A DNA stretch of 64,000 bases from Leptasterias polaris (GCA_037783415.1 JAZGTN010000089.1:3534001-3598000), one strand, 5' to 3'; positions 11,093 through 21,666 are shown, counted from the first letter of the stretch. The notes: generated from the sequence alone by a model not told the origin. Numbers and translations are program-made.

Positions 11093-11277
11093 ATGCTATG
11101 GGAGTATAGTTTTAGTAATAGTAAGGTGTTCCCAATGTGCCACCAGACTATCCTTTCTCCCTCGCATTTATTACCATATTTTGAGGGGTGGCATTTTTTT
11201 TAAAAGTGCGTTGTATTGAAAGATGGAAAATACTTTCCCTCATGGTTATAATGGATGTGCCCAGCGGAACGAGATTG

Positions 11278-11752
11278 GGGTGCACCCATGTGGGGGTGCA
11301 CCATGGTGCGCCACACTAAATAAGCCAAAATTCATGCACCAAGCTGATTATCAAAATTTGTAACCCCCTCAAAATATTTTGAATAATAACGCCGGTGATG
11401 CAATTAATAGATTCTGTAATTATAACAGTTTATCACAACCTAGGGGATCTGTGCTTCAACTTGAGGAAACGTTATAAACATAGGCTTTAAAGTTGGCACT
11501 ATTTAACTTGGGAAGTGGAGAAGTGCTTCATGAAAACTGGCAGCATGTTGGTTTGGGAAAAAGCCCATTTTCGGGTGTGTTTTTTTCTGGGGTAGTTAGC
11601 AAACATTCCAAACAGCTGACCTGCCAAAAATTGAAAAGAAATCTGAAGTTTAGTTGTCAAAAATAATGTTGGAATGGTTTTCAAGACGGGCTGAGAGATT
11701 TAAAACTATTTTTTAATATTTAGCATTTAGCATTGGTTAGTGTGTGCACCTT
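11278..11752 (-). mobile_element. ~480-bp TIR element, diverged copy (family A)
   Basis: Reverse-oriented, diverged relative of the segments at 15305-15792, 17033-17514 and 33435-33915. It is bounded by GGTGCACC...CACTAAATAAG and ...TTAGTGTGTGCACC. Internally it shares the TGACCTGCCAAAAATTGAAA block and the TTAGCATTTAGCATTGGTT end. No coding capacity. Confidence 0.7.
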
Positions 11753-11790
11753 GGGAGCAGTGGAGACTGCGGCCTGCCTCGCTGCAGTCA

Positions 11791-11991
11791 GAAACTGCAT
11801 AGACTTGATGTCAAGTCTGAGATTGCGGTTATTTCTCTGCATCAGCCACGCAAAATTCCCCTGCAGATTGGCTATCACACGCTCTAACTCACAATATCCA
11901 CAAGAGGGCGCTATTTCAGGCAATAATGTATCGGCTATCAGGTAGACTAAAAACCACGATCACAGACTTGGAACCAAGTCTAGAAACTGAA
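11791..11991. mobile_element. Compact Mutator-like MITE, 183 bp
   Basis: The element 11800-11982 has TAGACTTG...CAAGTCTA inverted termini and is flanked by GAAACTGCA (11791-11799) and GAAACTGAA (11983-11991), a 9-bp duplication with one mismatch. It is the short form of the element at 5148-5961, in the opposite orientation. Confidence 0.8.
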
Positions 11992-12376
11992 CGGCAACGT
12001 AAATAACTTCCGGGTGTAGCACACACACACACCATAGAGGTCCTTGCTCTATGCCGCACACACACGTCCCCCGAGTCTAGTTGTTGAGCTCAGGTGTAGC
12101 TTTGTACAGCTCATCAGACTGCTGATTTTCATGTTCTTGGTGAGTTGGCTACAACTGTCACACATCTTTTGAAAATATTTATAAATTATCACTAATGTAA
12201 AAAAACTAGGCATACTCTAGACGCTTTTTCTTATCGAGTTCTGATCTTGAGTCTTGTCTTGACGGATTCTTGACTTGTGTCTTGATATGGCTGTCTTAAT
12301 AATAATATAACCCTTTGGTTGAGTGCTGTAGTTGACTTGGTTGTCGCAGATCTTGTGTGCTCAGAGTCATTGTAGA

Positions 12377-12408
12377 ACCATGGAGGTAGAAATTTATACC
12401 TCCATGGT
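12377..12408. repeat. 12-bp palindrome ACCATGGAGGTA
   Basis: ACCATGGAGGTA (12377-12388) and its inverse (12397-12408) are separated by 8 nt. Close relatives of CCATGGAGGTAGAA recur near 59560, 59999 and 62572, so it may be the terminus of a small repeat family. Confidence 0.6.
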
Positions 12409-12429
12409 AGAACTTAGAAGTGTTCAAGA

Positions 12430-12784
12430 CTTGACTTTCGGGTGCAGATAGCGGTCTGAACTGCTTTGTAGATAGCAGTCTGAACTGCTGTGCAGATATA
12501 GCAGTCTGAACTGCTTTGCAGATATAGCGGTCTGAACTGCTTTGCAGATATAGCGGTCTGAACTGCTTTGCAGATAGCGGTCTTTGGTGGGCTTGCGGTA
12601 TCTGTGTAAGGCCATCGGACCAATGGTAGACATTGACCCCTGAACTGCTTTGCAGATATAGCGGTCTGAACTGCTTTGCAGATAGCGGTCTTTGGTGGGC
12701 TTGCGGTATCTGTGTAAGGCCATCGGACCAATGGTAGACATTGACCCCTCAATCGAAGCCCAGCCCCCCCCCCCCCCCCCCCCC
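12430..12784. repeat. 26-bp minisatellite with a duplicated ~90-bp block and a C tract
   Basis: Units of about 26 bp (GATATAGCGGTCTGAACTGC...) alternate with two copies of a longer block (GCGGTCTTTGGTGGGCTTGC to TAGACATTGACCCCT, about 12560-12640 and 12682-12750). The array ends in a run of about 21 C residues. The overlapping minus-strand open frames are shadows of the repeat. Confidence 0.85.
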
Positions 12785-13382
12785 ACCATTTGATATTTGG
12801 ACTTTTGAGGTTAATTAAAAGTATAGAGTAACAACTAACATATTACGGAATTTTATATTCTTTAATGCGGTTATTTCAATGTTTTTATTTTTATATCTAT
12901 TTTTATTTTTCCTCCCATTGAAATAGGCCTCAGACAATGTAGTTGTTTTAACACTCACGTCATATTATCTTTAAAAAATAGTAAATGGCATAACAAGAGT
13001 GCTGAAAAGGGGCCTGTTGAAGAAAAATGTAAATGGAAACTAAAGTTTTAATTGGCTAGATGTGCCCCTCATTTAACACTGGAGTTGTAGTCCATCTTGT
13101 GTGTCCATGACTACTGTTGCGTTGCTCTGGTCTGTGACGATATGAATGGATTGGTCTTGCTTGAAACTGCGGAATGATGTGTGTTCTAAGCATGGTTTTG
13201 TCTCCATGAAGTATCAGCCCTGGATGAAAACGCTTCATGTATGAAAAAGAGCAGGTTTTCTATACTCATAAAATAAATAATTTAGGCACCTTTTGCAAGC
13301 GGGAGACAAATAATGTCAAATCTGAAATTGTCATTGCTATAATATATATGTAGATTGAATTATTTCTTCTTCTTTTTTTCAG
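12785..13382. other. Upstream region and probable first intron of the PLP-enzyme gene
   Basis: AT-rich. It ends in a strong polypyrimidine tract and acceptor (CTTCTTTTTTTCAG, to 13382), so at least one untranslated exon should lie upstream, but I cannot place it or the promoter. Confidence 0.5.
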
Positions 13383-13626
13383 AGTGTAAAATGAAGTCAA
13401 TAGAGCTGACATCTTCAGTGGCTTTTGCTGTAGTTTCTGCTGTTGGGGTTATGTGGATGCTTCAGCAGTATCATCGTAGGTCCTCCACTACCCAGAAACA
13501 GTCAACAAGGGCAACATTTGGTCGTGACTTGAAGAAGCAACAGTTCTGTATTGATGCAAATGTCACCCAGTGTAACAATGGGTCTTTTGGAGCAGTGCCA
13601 CGCCCAGTTCTTGAGAAACAACAGAG
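13383..13626 (+). CDS. PLP enzyme, coding exon 1
   Basis: Eight bases of 5' UTR and then ATG at 13391. It encodes the hydrophobic anchor, a basic QYHRR stop-transfer-like cluster and the GSFGAVPRP motif. The exon ends AG before GTTGGT in phase 2. An in-frame non-ATG start in the polypyrimidine tract is not credible. Confidence 0.85.
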
Positions 13627-16600
13627 GTTGGTAAACCCTGCACTCTTACAGACATGAAACTTTCACCTAATCGGGTGTTATCTCATGCCCATGGATGAAT
13701 CAATCTCATAACCCCTGGACTCCACTTTACCCCCACGCTCTACGCATGGTTGCTTGCAAAAGTCATACGGCCACTGGTCCCCTCTTGTTATATTTGGAGC
13801 ATGCTACATGCTTAACTATAAGCAATTTAGAGTGACTGTGTGAAACACAATTTATTTGAAGTGTTGTGCTGAGCGCCTTAAGTGCACTACAAGCGTTCAA
13901 AGGTTTTTACAAGCGTGCATGCAAAGCAGTCACTTTCGAAAGCCAGTCATCATATTCAGTGTCTCCCAGGTTACTGACGAGATGTATCAATATGGCTTGT
14001 TGCTCATTGGTACGAGGCTGGATATTTTCTGGTTTTATTTTTATAAAGTGTCAACCAAGTAGAGTTGTCGGAGCTAGTTAAGCTTTCAATCTTATTCTCC
14101 CCTTTCACGGTAAGCCATTTGCATGTAGAGCCTCAAACTGGGTACAGCAGTTAATAGAAGCATTATAACTCTGTATTGTCACGGTAATGTAATGACCCTC
14201 ATCCAAACAGGTACATAAATACAACACAAATGAAGCATGAAGTCGAGGCTCTACATGCACATGGCTGATCCCTGCAAGTAGCGAACTGCTCAATTTGAAC
14301 TTCTCTCTGTATGCCAGTTAGTAGCAATCACTTAACTCTGTTAGGATGGTCATCTTTCTCCATTTTAGGTTGATGGAGAAGCGTGAGAGCAATCCTGAAC
14401 TGTGGTACAGAAATCAATACGATCCAGATATCTTTCCACTGGAGGAAGTACGTAACATCAATTTGTACGCTGATGGACTTGATGCAGTGGCTGCCTTTGT
14501 AGGCTCCAGACCACAAGACTTGGTTCTGGTTGAAAATGTAACATCAGGTAATGGCCTACATTGTTGCCCTTTTAGTTGTTTATATCACTGTGACTTGTTT
14601 GACTTTTTACAGACTTACTAAGCCTTCCATGTTTTTGCTCTATGAAACTGCTGCAGCATCATGCCATGATTCTCAGAATTTGACTCAATTCCACTGTTTC
14701 ATTTGTCCATACATAAATAGTTCCCAATCTGAAAATCTCTCTGAAGATCATATGAATCTACTGTGATGGGCTGAACAAAATATAGTTCAAAAATGTCCTT
14801 TCCGGATTTAAATTTAGCTCTTCACTACACTATGGGTTAAAATGAACTTTCAAAATGCTCCTTCAACGAGTCGTTTAACACAGAAGTTGTAGCTTCCACC
14901 AGTTCGTATTTGAAGGATTTGTAATATTTTCTTGAAAGTACTAAAACTAACTTTGAAGTTCCAGAGCCTTCTAAAACACAATTCTAGAACATTCATTCAC
15001 GGATTAGCGCCGCCCACTTGGGTAAATGGACTTACACACAGAGAATGATTGACAGCGTACACTGCACATAGAAGTATTAAGCACATGCATAAGGGTCGCA
15101 TAACACTGTCTCACTGTAATTCCTTGCCTTGTAATTTCTGCTTCAATTGCCATCATGTACATCATTCTCGGCAATCTTTTCCAATTCAACAAACAACCAG
15201 TTATTTTCCTTGGGTGAACTTCACTTGCTCTTATACAGCAATCCTTCACCGATCTTGAACTCTTGGTGGCAGCAGACATGCCTCCATTACTGCGGTGTAC
15301 CTGGGGTTTCACCCCTCTAAATAGACTCCCATAGCAAACAATGATAAATGCTAAATATTCAAAAATTCTCAAAAAATTGTTAAAAGTCTCTCAGCCTCTT
15401 GAAAACCAATCAAATATATTTTCAGACCACTAAACTTCAGATTTCTTTTCAATTTTTGGCAGGTCAGCCGTTTGGAATTTTTGCTAATTACCCCAGAAAA
15501 AAAACACCCCCGAAAATGTGTTTTTTCCCAAACCGACTTGCCGCCAGTTTTCAGGAGGCACTCCTCCAATTCCCAAGCTAAATAGGACCAACTTTAAAGC
15601 CCAAATTTATCAAATCTCCTCAAAACTTGAAACCCAGAACCCCCAGGTTGTGATAAGTTCCTATAATTACACACTCTATTAGTTGCATGACCCCCAAAAC
15701 GTTATAATTAAAAATAAGTTGTGGGTTTACAAATTATGATAAGTAGCTTGGCGCATGAATTTTTGGTCGATTTAGAGTGGTGCACCCTATAAGGGCAGTC
15801 AATTATTCTTTATGGGGAAAAAATTATGCTTAAAATGTTGAGAATAAGTCACTGATATGAAATCTGGAAAAAAAATTGGAATATTTTATTGCGTTTGTCT
15901 ACAACAAGGTCAAACATGTTGAAGCATTTACATGTACTTTAAGCAATGCGAGAGGAAAAACCTGCATGACACACTGTGTACATTATACTGGAATACTTGG
16001 AAGTTACGTCCAAATCTTCCCTCAAAAAGTTATTAACATGTCTCTTTTTCGTAATAAGATTCTAAAAACCTTACAAACTATTTAATTAATCGACAAGAGG
16101 GGGTTAATTATTGTTTTTGCTTTCCCTCCAACTTTTCTAACCATGTATTCATATTGAGTTTAAAATTGTGAACTTTATAACAAAGTTCCCAACAAACAAA
16201 CACATTTTACCACATTTATTGTTCTTCCAAGTTTCATCTTCCTAGCTGTTAAGGGGGGGGGGGGGGGGGGGGGGTAAAGGGGTGGGCGGGGGGTGGGCGG
16301 GGCATGTTGCAAAATTCCATTCCAGATACTATACGGTTAGTTGTGGACAATAGGTTAAGACTGTAAACTAAGGTTAAGACTGTAAACTAGGGTTTAGACT
16401 AAGAGCTAGGGTTTGGGCTGATGGCTATAGGGTTTGGGGTGTATGCTAGGGTTTGGGCGCCGACGGCTAGGGTTTGTGCCGATGGCTAGGGTTTTGGCCG
16501 ATGGCTAGGGTTTGGGTGTAGGCTGTGGGTTTTTGCTGAGGGCTATGGTTTTGGCTGCGAGGGCTAGGGTTTCACACATGCAATCAGTTCCCGGGAACTT

Positions 16601-19600
16601 GACATTCATGATGCCATATCAACCACCCACCGCCTATGTCATCTTCACATAGTCTGTTGATGGTTTGTCTCTACTTTTCCCCTGATCAACCAGCCACTGA
16701 AGATTCTTGAGTTTCTTGAATGTGACTTACCGTGATAGTCTCATACTCGTCGATATAGTCTTACACTAAAAACCAAACCCAGCAAACCTTTCTTTGGAAC
16801 GTTGAATTATTCTGTTGTTTTGTAATTTTAGGAACACATAGCAACATTATTACTATATACTATCTGTTAATACAGCCAAAGGAATGATGTGTTCAATGTA
16901 AACACAGCAACAACTGACGAAAAGTGCCCCCATACAACACATTACTGTCGTCGTTTCAAGCCTACAAAACCGTTATAACAACAAGCACACGGGTACACGG
17001 GTGTAGCGGGCGCCACCATTTTGTATCTATAGGTTTCACCCCTCTAAATAGACTCCCATAGCAAACAATGATAAATGCTAAATATTCAAAAATTCTCAAA
17101 AAATTGTTAAAAGTCTCTCAGCCTCTTGAAAACCAATCAAATATATTTTCAGACCACTAAACTTCAGATTTCTTTTCAATTTTTGGCAGGTCAGCCGTTT
17201 GGAATTTTTGCTAATTACCCCAGAAAAAAAACACCCCCGAAAATGTGTTTTTTCCCAAACCGACTTGCCGCCAGTTTTCAGGAGGCACTCCTCCAATTCC
17301 CAAGCTAAATAGGACCAACTTTAAAGCCCAAATTTATCAAATCTCCTCAAAACTTGAAACCCAGAACCCCCAGGTTGTGATAAGTTCCTATAATTACACA
17401 CTCTATTAGTTGCATGACCCCCAAAACGTTATAATTAAAAATAAGTTGTGGGTTTACAAATTATGATAAGTAGCTTGGCGCATGAATTTTTGGTCGATTT
17501 AGAGTAGTGCACCCCTGGGTGGTACTGCGCTGTTTAGCGACTGGTATAAGGTTTGGGCTACACGGCGATCATTTGATCAGTCACGGGTTATTGGACTTTT
17601 AATTAAAAAATAGCTTAAACCCGTCGCTAGGCAGCGCAGTGACCACCCAGGTACCACCGCAATAATGGCGGTATCTGCTGCCACCAAGAGTTCAAGATCG
17701 GTGAAGGATTGCTGTATAGGACCGTGATGGGAAACTGAATATTCATAAATAATCTTTAGAAACATTAACTGAATATTCATAAATATTTTTTAGAAACATT
17801 AACTGAATAGCATGAATTATTTGAAACTTTGGTGAAAACAGTAAATACAATAAATAGCCTGTTTGTATCCTTTTCTTTGTAGCTACCAATGCTGTATTGA
17901 AGAGCCTGTCTTTTAAACAAGGAGACAAGATTTTGGTTACAAGTCACACGTACAGAGCTGTACAGAAAACTGTACAGTTTGTTGCCCAACGATTTGGTAA
18001 AATCATCTCTGGTGTCTTTTAATTTCACTTTATTAACTGATTGTTAGATTATCTTAAAATTTCTTATTTTGTTAGTACTGCCACAGGCATAGGTTTTCTT
18101 ATCTCCGCTTGATTAATACTTCTGACTACACAATGACGAGAGCATCTTCTCTTTTGTAATAATTTTAACAATAAATATGCACTAAATTCATGAAGTTCCT
18201 AACTTCAAGTTCATTCGGTGTCTGCCTTCTACATAATCTTAATGTGATACAAGTAATTTAACCTGTTAAAAGTTACTGTTGTATTAATTTGTCTACATGT
18301 ATGTTGAATTGTTGTCATAGATTTTGTATGTTTATTCTATTTAGGTTTAGAAACCGTCGTTATAGAGATTCCAATTCCAATTGACAGTGAAGATGACATC
18401 ATCAATTTGTACTCTGAGGTCTTAAATGGTGATAAAGACATCAAACTTGCTATCGTCGACCACATCACCAGTGCCAGTGCAATCGTAATGCCAATTAAGC
18501 GTATTGCAGCATTATGTCGTATGAATGGAGTTATGGTGCTTGCAGATGGTGCACATGCACCAGGACAAATTCCTCTCAATATGGAAGATCTAGGCGTGGA
18601 CTTCTATTGTGGTATGTTCTTGTACATTTAGGCAAATCTTTATTTTTGTTTATTGCCTAATTAAAGCAAGTTTGATAATGTGTTTAGAAATCCCTTTTTG
18701 GGCCTGAATTTAGTCGCTGTTGCACTATACCCAGCTTGAGCCCCAATGGCGACTTTAGTCGACTTTGCACTATACCCTGCTTCAGCCCCGATGTCGACTT
18801 AAGTCGACTGTGCACTATACCCAGCTTGAGCCCCAATGGTGACTTTAGTCCACTGTGCACTATACCCTGCTTGAGCCCCAATGGCGACTTTAATAGACTG
18901 TGCACTATACCCTGCTTGAGCCCCAATGGTGACTTTAGTCGACTGATGTGCACTATACCCTGCTTGAGCCCCAATGGCGACTTTAGTCGACTTTGCACTA
19001 TACCCTGCTTCAGCCCCGATGGCGACTTTAGTCGACTGTGCACTATACCCTGCTTGAGCCCCAATGGTGACTACAGTCGCCCAAGATAAAACACAAAAAA
19101 GCACTCAAGCCTGAGCACAAACGACATTTGTTAAAAAGCTGTAGTTTTGTCCATGTTCACACCCTTCATACCCAGGCTTACCATCATTGGAAAGAGAAAG
19201 ATCAGATCTTTCCACTGATGGTAAAATAAAATAGAGTTATTATGTTTCAATCACTTCAAATTGGAGTGGAAATATCTGAAATGCCAAACACATACTGAGC
19301 GCCAGAATGTTGTGTGCAAAAAAGGACATTTTTTGGCTGATTTCTATGATTTTTGAATTACATGACAAGAAAATTCAATAAATAAGAAAATTGTTATTGC
19401 TTATTATGTTCAAAATTAAATCAGTTTTTAGATCATACATGCTAGCTGCCCTTGCACCTTTTTTTGGTAAAGTGACTTTATGTGGTATTTTGTCAGGTAA
19501 TCTACACAAGTGGCTATTCGCTCCTCGTGGTTGTGCCTTCTTGTGGGTCCAGCCAGACTACAAGGATACTATTAGCCCAGTCACAACGTCACATCATCAG

Positions 19601-20972
19601 TATGAACCAACCCTAATGAAAAGATTCTGTTTTGTTGGCACACGGGATTGTCTTCCTTACTATTTGGCAGAAACGGCCATCAAATTTCACAATGACCTTG
19701 GAGGAATGGTAAGCACTGATGCTCTTGAACTTTTGTACACAGTCCACAGTGGCGTGTCATGGCCGAGCAGATAAGAGCGCCGGACTCAAGCTCTGGTGTT
19801 TCTGTTCAGCAGAGTGTGGGTTTGAGTCCCGGTCGTGACACTTGTGTCCTTAAGCAGGACACTTAACCATTATTGCTTTGTCTTTCGGATGGGACGTAAA
19901 GCCGTTGGTCCTGTGTGTTGTGTAATACACATAAAAGAACCCAGTGCACTTATCGAAAAGAGAAGGGGTTCGCCCCGGTGTTCCTGGTTTGATTGGCTGC
20001 ATATTGTGCCACAGCACCTTGTAAACCATTACATGGTGCTATGTAAAGGAATAGGTCTCATTCTTAGTAGCTCCATATACCTTGCAGGAAAATACTGACT
20101 GTTGAAGCGCCTTGAGTGTCACTGAGTGACGGATATGAGTGCTATAGAAGCCACTATTATTATTACATGCAGCTTGATGAAAAACATTTCTTTGTCTACA
20201 GATGAACTCGGTGTTTTGGCTCTGTTCTTGAATGGTGTTGTCATACTCATAGACTTTGCATTATCGTGTGTTTAGTGAAATTATAAACACACGGTAGTGC
20301 ACACTTATCAGTACAAACTTATTCCGAATAACTTCAAAACCAACATTTTTGTTGTTGAATTTTTTACTTCTAATTTGTTGCCGATATTGTTTGTTTTATT
20401 GATGTAATAGTTGCATCGATAACAAAGAAAATAATAACTTTGGTTTTACCCTCAGACTGTGTGCTCCAATATCAAACAAAACAAACAATATCCGCAACAA
20501 ATTACAGGTAGAGTTTTGCAGCTAATAAGCATTGAATTATTCTCAACATCTGAATTTTTCCCTTGCCTGAAAGTCGCAGTTTTATTAAAATAGGTACATC
20601 AAGCTGTGTGCATCAATGACTTGTTTTTTGTCTTTGCATGGTCAGGAGGAAATAGTTGAATACAACTCGACACTTTCGAGATGGGCTGCAGACATGATTT
20701 CAAAAGCTTTGAATACTGAAAAGCTTCAAATACCAGTTGAAATGAAAGCTCCATTCATGTCGTTGGTTGCCATTCCAGAGACGGGTCGGTATCCTACATG
20801 TGCTGAGAGTTGTTCCAGATTAATGAGTGATGTCTACAAGCACAGTCGGGTATTTGTAGCCTTCTTTTGTTTCAATCAAAGGCTTTGGTGTCGAATTTCA
20901 AGTCAAGTGTACAACTGTAAAGAAGATTATTACAGACTGAAGGATGCTCTACTGGCAGTTTTACAACTCTAA
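13391..20972 (+). CDS. PLP-dependent class V aminotransferase-fold enzyme, isopenicillin-N-epimerase-like (six coding exons)
   Basis: Coding exons are 13391-13626, 14369-14547, 17883-17996, 18345-18611, 19497-19708 and 20646-20972. Together they make 1335 nt, 444 residues, with GT-AG ends and matching phases (2,1,1,1,0). Residues 10-24 form a hydrophobic N-terminal segment that looks like a membrane anchor or uncleaved signal. Family landmarks are NNGSFGAVPRPVLEKQ (N-terminal substrate/PLP region), ENVTSATNAVLKSL, the PLP-ring Asp244 in VLADGAHAPGQ, and the Schiff-base Lys270 in NLHKWLFAPRGCAFLW. The C-terminal domain ends FNQRLWCRISSQVYN. This family holds epimerases, desulfurases and cysteine-lyase-like enzymes, so the substrate cannot be named. 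Length is normal and nothing is broken. Introns 2, 4 and 5 are full of repeats. A poly(A) signal follows at 21077. Confidence 0.9.
14369..14547 (+). CDS. PLP enzyme, coding exon 2
   Basis: Encodes LMEKRESNPELWYRNQYD...VLVENVTS. Acceptor CCATTTTAG, donor GTAATG, phases 2 to 1. Supplies the start of the PLP-phosphate-binding region. Confidence 0.88.
15305..15792 (+). mobile_element. Family A TIR element, copy in intron 2
   Basis: Bounded by GGTTTCACCCCTCTAAATAG and ...GATTTAGAGTGGTGCACCC. It is nearly identical to 17033-17514 (the overlapping short open frames are the same in both copies) and is the inverse-oriented relative of 33435-33915. Non-coding. Confidence 0.75.
15793..16570 (+). repeat. 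Flank shared with the 32.8-33.4 kb repeat, with G tract and GGGTTTGGGC minisatellite
   Basis: 15793-16400 matches the reverse complement of about 32800-33434, including the block near TTAAGCATAATTTTTT, the GGTGGGCGGGG stretch and the TTGCAAAA text. So family A plus this flank form a composite repeat of about 1.2 kb. 16253-16274 is a G run. 16380-16570 is a degenerate ~20-bp array (GCCGATGGCTAGGGTTTGG). It is not a TTAGGG telomere repeat. Confidence 0.65.
17033..17514 (+). mobile_element. Family A TIR element, second intron-2 copy
   Basis: Nearly identical to 15305-15792, but without the ~0.7-kb flank that follows the first copy. This fixes the outer limits of the small element. High identity suggests a recent local duplication or gene conversion. 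Confidence 0.75.
17512..17650. mobile_element. Short hairpin MITE
   Basis: CTGGGTGGTACTGCGCTG... at the left end is the imperfect inverse of ...GGCAGCGCAGTGACCACCCAG at the right end. The arms are about 27 bp, with a further inner pair around GGTTT/AAACC. It lies directly between family A and the right 72-bp inverted repeat. Confidence 0.6.
17883..17996 (+). CDS. PLP enzyme, coding exon 3
   Basis: Encodes ATNAVLKSLSFKQGDKILVT and SHTYRAVQKTVQFVAQRF. Acceptor TTCTTTGTAG, donor GTAAAA, phase 1 at both ends. It lies 3.3 kb from exon 2 because of inserted repeats. Confidence 0.88.
18345..18611 (+). CDS. PLP enzyme, coding exon 4
   Basis: Encodes LETVVIEIPIPIDSEDD...DHITSASAIVMPIKRI...VLADGAHAPGQIPLNMEDLGVDFYC. 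It carries the Asp that binds the PLP pyridine nitrogen. Acceptor TCTATTTAG, donor GTATGT, phase 1 at both ends. Confidence 0.9.
18722..19080 (+). repeat. 45-bp minisatellite in intron 4
   Basis: About eight tandem 45-bp units (AGTCGACTGTGCACTATACC CTGCTTGAGCCCCAATGGTGACTTT, with C/T variants). It starts about 110 bp after exon 4. The unit length is a multiple of three and lacks stops, which explains long spurious open frames on both strands. One unit has a 3-bp insertion near 18943. Confidence 0.9.
19497..19708 (+). CDS. PLP enzyme, coding exon 5 (Schiff-base lysine)
   Basis: Encodes NLHKWLFAPRGCAFLWVQ through ETAIKFHNDLGGM. The lysine codon at 19508-19510 is the expected PLP attachment site. 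Acceptor TTTTGTCAG, donor GTAAGC, phases 1 to 0. Confidence 0.9.
19756..20165 (+). mobile_element. tRNA-Leu-derived SINE in intron 5
   Basis: The head (19756-19840) folds as a tRNA: acceptor stem GTCATGG with TCGTGAC, A box TGGCCGAGCAG, anticodon stem CCGGA/TCTGG with a CTCAAGC loop (anticodon CAA, Leu), a long variable arm, and B box GGTTTGAGTCC. A conserved-looking body follows (TCGGATGGGACGTAAAGCCG), then a LINE-like 3' end (TGAGTGCTATAGAAGCC) and an ATT-repeat tail. It is transcribed in trans by Pol III and retrotransposed by a partner LINE. Confidence 0.8.
20373..20507. repeat. Inverted repeat in intron 5
   Basis: TAATTTGTTGCCGATATTGT (about 20376) and its inverse near 20480-20507 form ~33-bp arms around a ~70-bp loop. 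Probably a small MITE; no TSD is evident. Confidence 0.55.
20646..20972 (+). CDS. PLP enzyme, coding exon 6 and stop
   Basis: Encodes EEIVEYNSTLSRWAADMISK to the C-terminal domain ending DALLAVLQL and TAA at 20970-20972. Acceptor GCATGGTCAG. The C-terminal RLWCRISSQVYN motif is typical of the family. Confidence 0.9.
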   Translation, partial: EEIVEYNSTLSRWAADMISKALNTEKLQIPVEMKAPFMSLVAIPETGRYPTCAESCSRLMSDVYKHSRVFVAFFCFNQRLWCRISSQVYNCKEDYYRLKDALLAVLQL

Positions 20973-21076
20973 GTTGAAAACGCTCTTAGGCTCCTCACTG
21001 ATGCACATAACATCACTAAATGCTTAATGCTTTTTGACATTGGGGGTTCAGATTATTTTGATAACCCCGCCCAGTC

Positions 21077-21082
21077 AATAAA
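21077..21082 (+). terminator. Poly(A) signal of the PLP-enzyme gene
   Basis: AATAAA 105 bp after the stop codon, followed by a T-rich stretch. This is the first canonical signal after the coding end. Confidence 0.6.
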
Positions 21083-21254
21083 ATTGTTTATTTCATGATA
21101 ATGTTGGGGTGTTCTCATTGACAGACCAGTTACAAAGGGGTCATTAATAGCCTTTATCACACGACGGAAAAATCCCAAAATCAGGGCTCTTAGTGTGATA
21201 AAGTGCTTTATAAGAACTACGTATTATTATTATAACTGGTTATATTTTAGTAGA

Positions 21255-21666
21255 GTCACTTTGTGTAATGTTCTAATGTAGGACTTGTTCAAGTCTAATG
21301 TTGTTGTTGGGTGACGTCACGTAGTTGGCGTGAGCGCCGCCATCTTTGGATCAAGTATTGACATGACTTACATGGTACAGGTATAGCCCAGAAATAAACC
21401 AGTTTTGACGTTCATTAAGTTCCTCTATAGTGTACTTTTATTTAGTAGTAATAGTCTATTACATTGGCGACGAGGATAATCTGTTCATGATGGCTGCCCT
21501 GATCGGTAAAATCAACGAATTTCGCGAGGGAATGGAGGACTGGACACACTACGTTATTGGCCCTGAGTCGTACAAACTTCTGCGAAGCCTGGTCTCTCCA
21601 GACAAACCTGGTGACAAACTGTACGATGAGTTGATCAAAATAATGACTAAACATTACAAGGTTTGA
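21255..21666 (+). mobile_element. Remnant of an LTR retrotransposon: LTR end, PBS and gag scrap
   Basis: An AATAAA lies near 21394 and the sequence ...TCTATTACA is followed by TTGGCGACGAGGAT, a typical Ty3/Gypsy primer-binding-site start. The next open frame contains INEFREGMEDWTHYV and then PESYKLLRSLVSPDKPGDKL. These are the beginning and a later part of a Gypsy capsid-type Gag with the middle missing. The element stops at 21666, so it is a solo fragment. Confidence 0.65.

Larger units (their letters stand above)
15232..17718. mobile_element. 2.5-kb segment bounded by 72-bp terminal inverted repeats (intron 2)
   Basis: 15232-15304 and 17647-17718 are near-identical inverted repeats of about 72 bp. 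The outer ends read TATACAGCAATCC... and ...GGATTGCTGTATA, so a TA duplication flanking TACAGC termini is possible, as in Tc1/mariner elements. Inside are two same-orientation family A copies, a G tract, a degenerate GGGTTTGGGC minisatellite and a hairpin MITE. No transposase ORF exists. It may be a non-autonomous carrier that later collected insertions. Confidence 0.55.

Noticed and set aside
13056..13238. 60-codon minus-strand frame upstream of the PLP gene
   Set aside because: No recognised domain, no splice signals, and it lies in the probable first intron of the opposite-strand gene.
16380..16570. Telomere-like CTAGGGTTT repeats
   Set aside because: The unit is about 20 bp and degenerate (GCCGATGGCTAGGGTTTGG), not TTAGGG, and it recurs within a dispersed composite repeat.
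18684..19104. Three overlapping 101-126-codon frames over the intron 4 minisatellite
   Set aside because: They follow from a stop-free 45-bp unit, and the region lies between two proven exons of the PLP gene.
19756..19840. Functional tRNA-Leu gene
   Set aside because: The fold is imperfect (weak acceptor pairs) and it continues into a SINE body and tail, so it is a SINE head.
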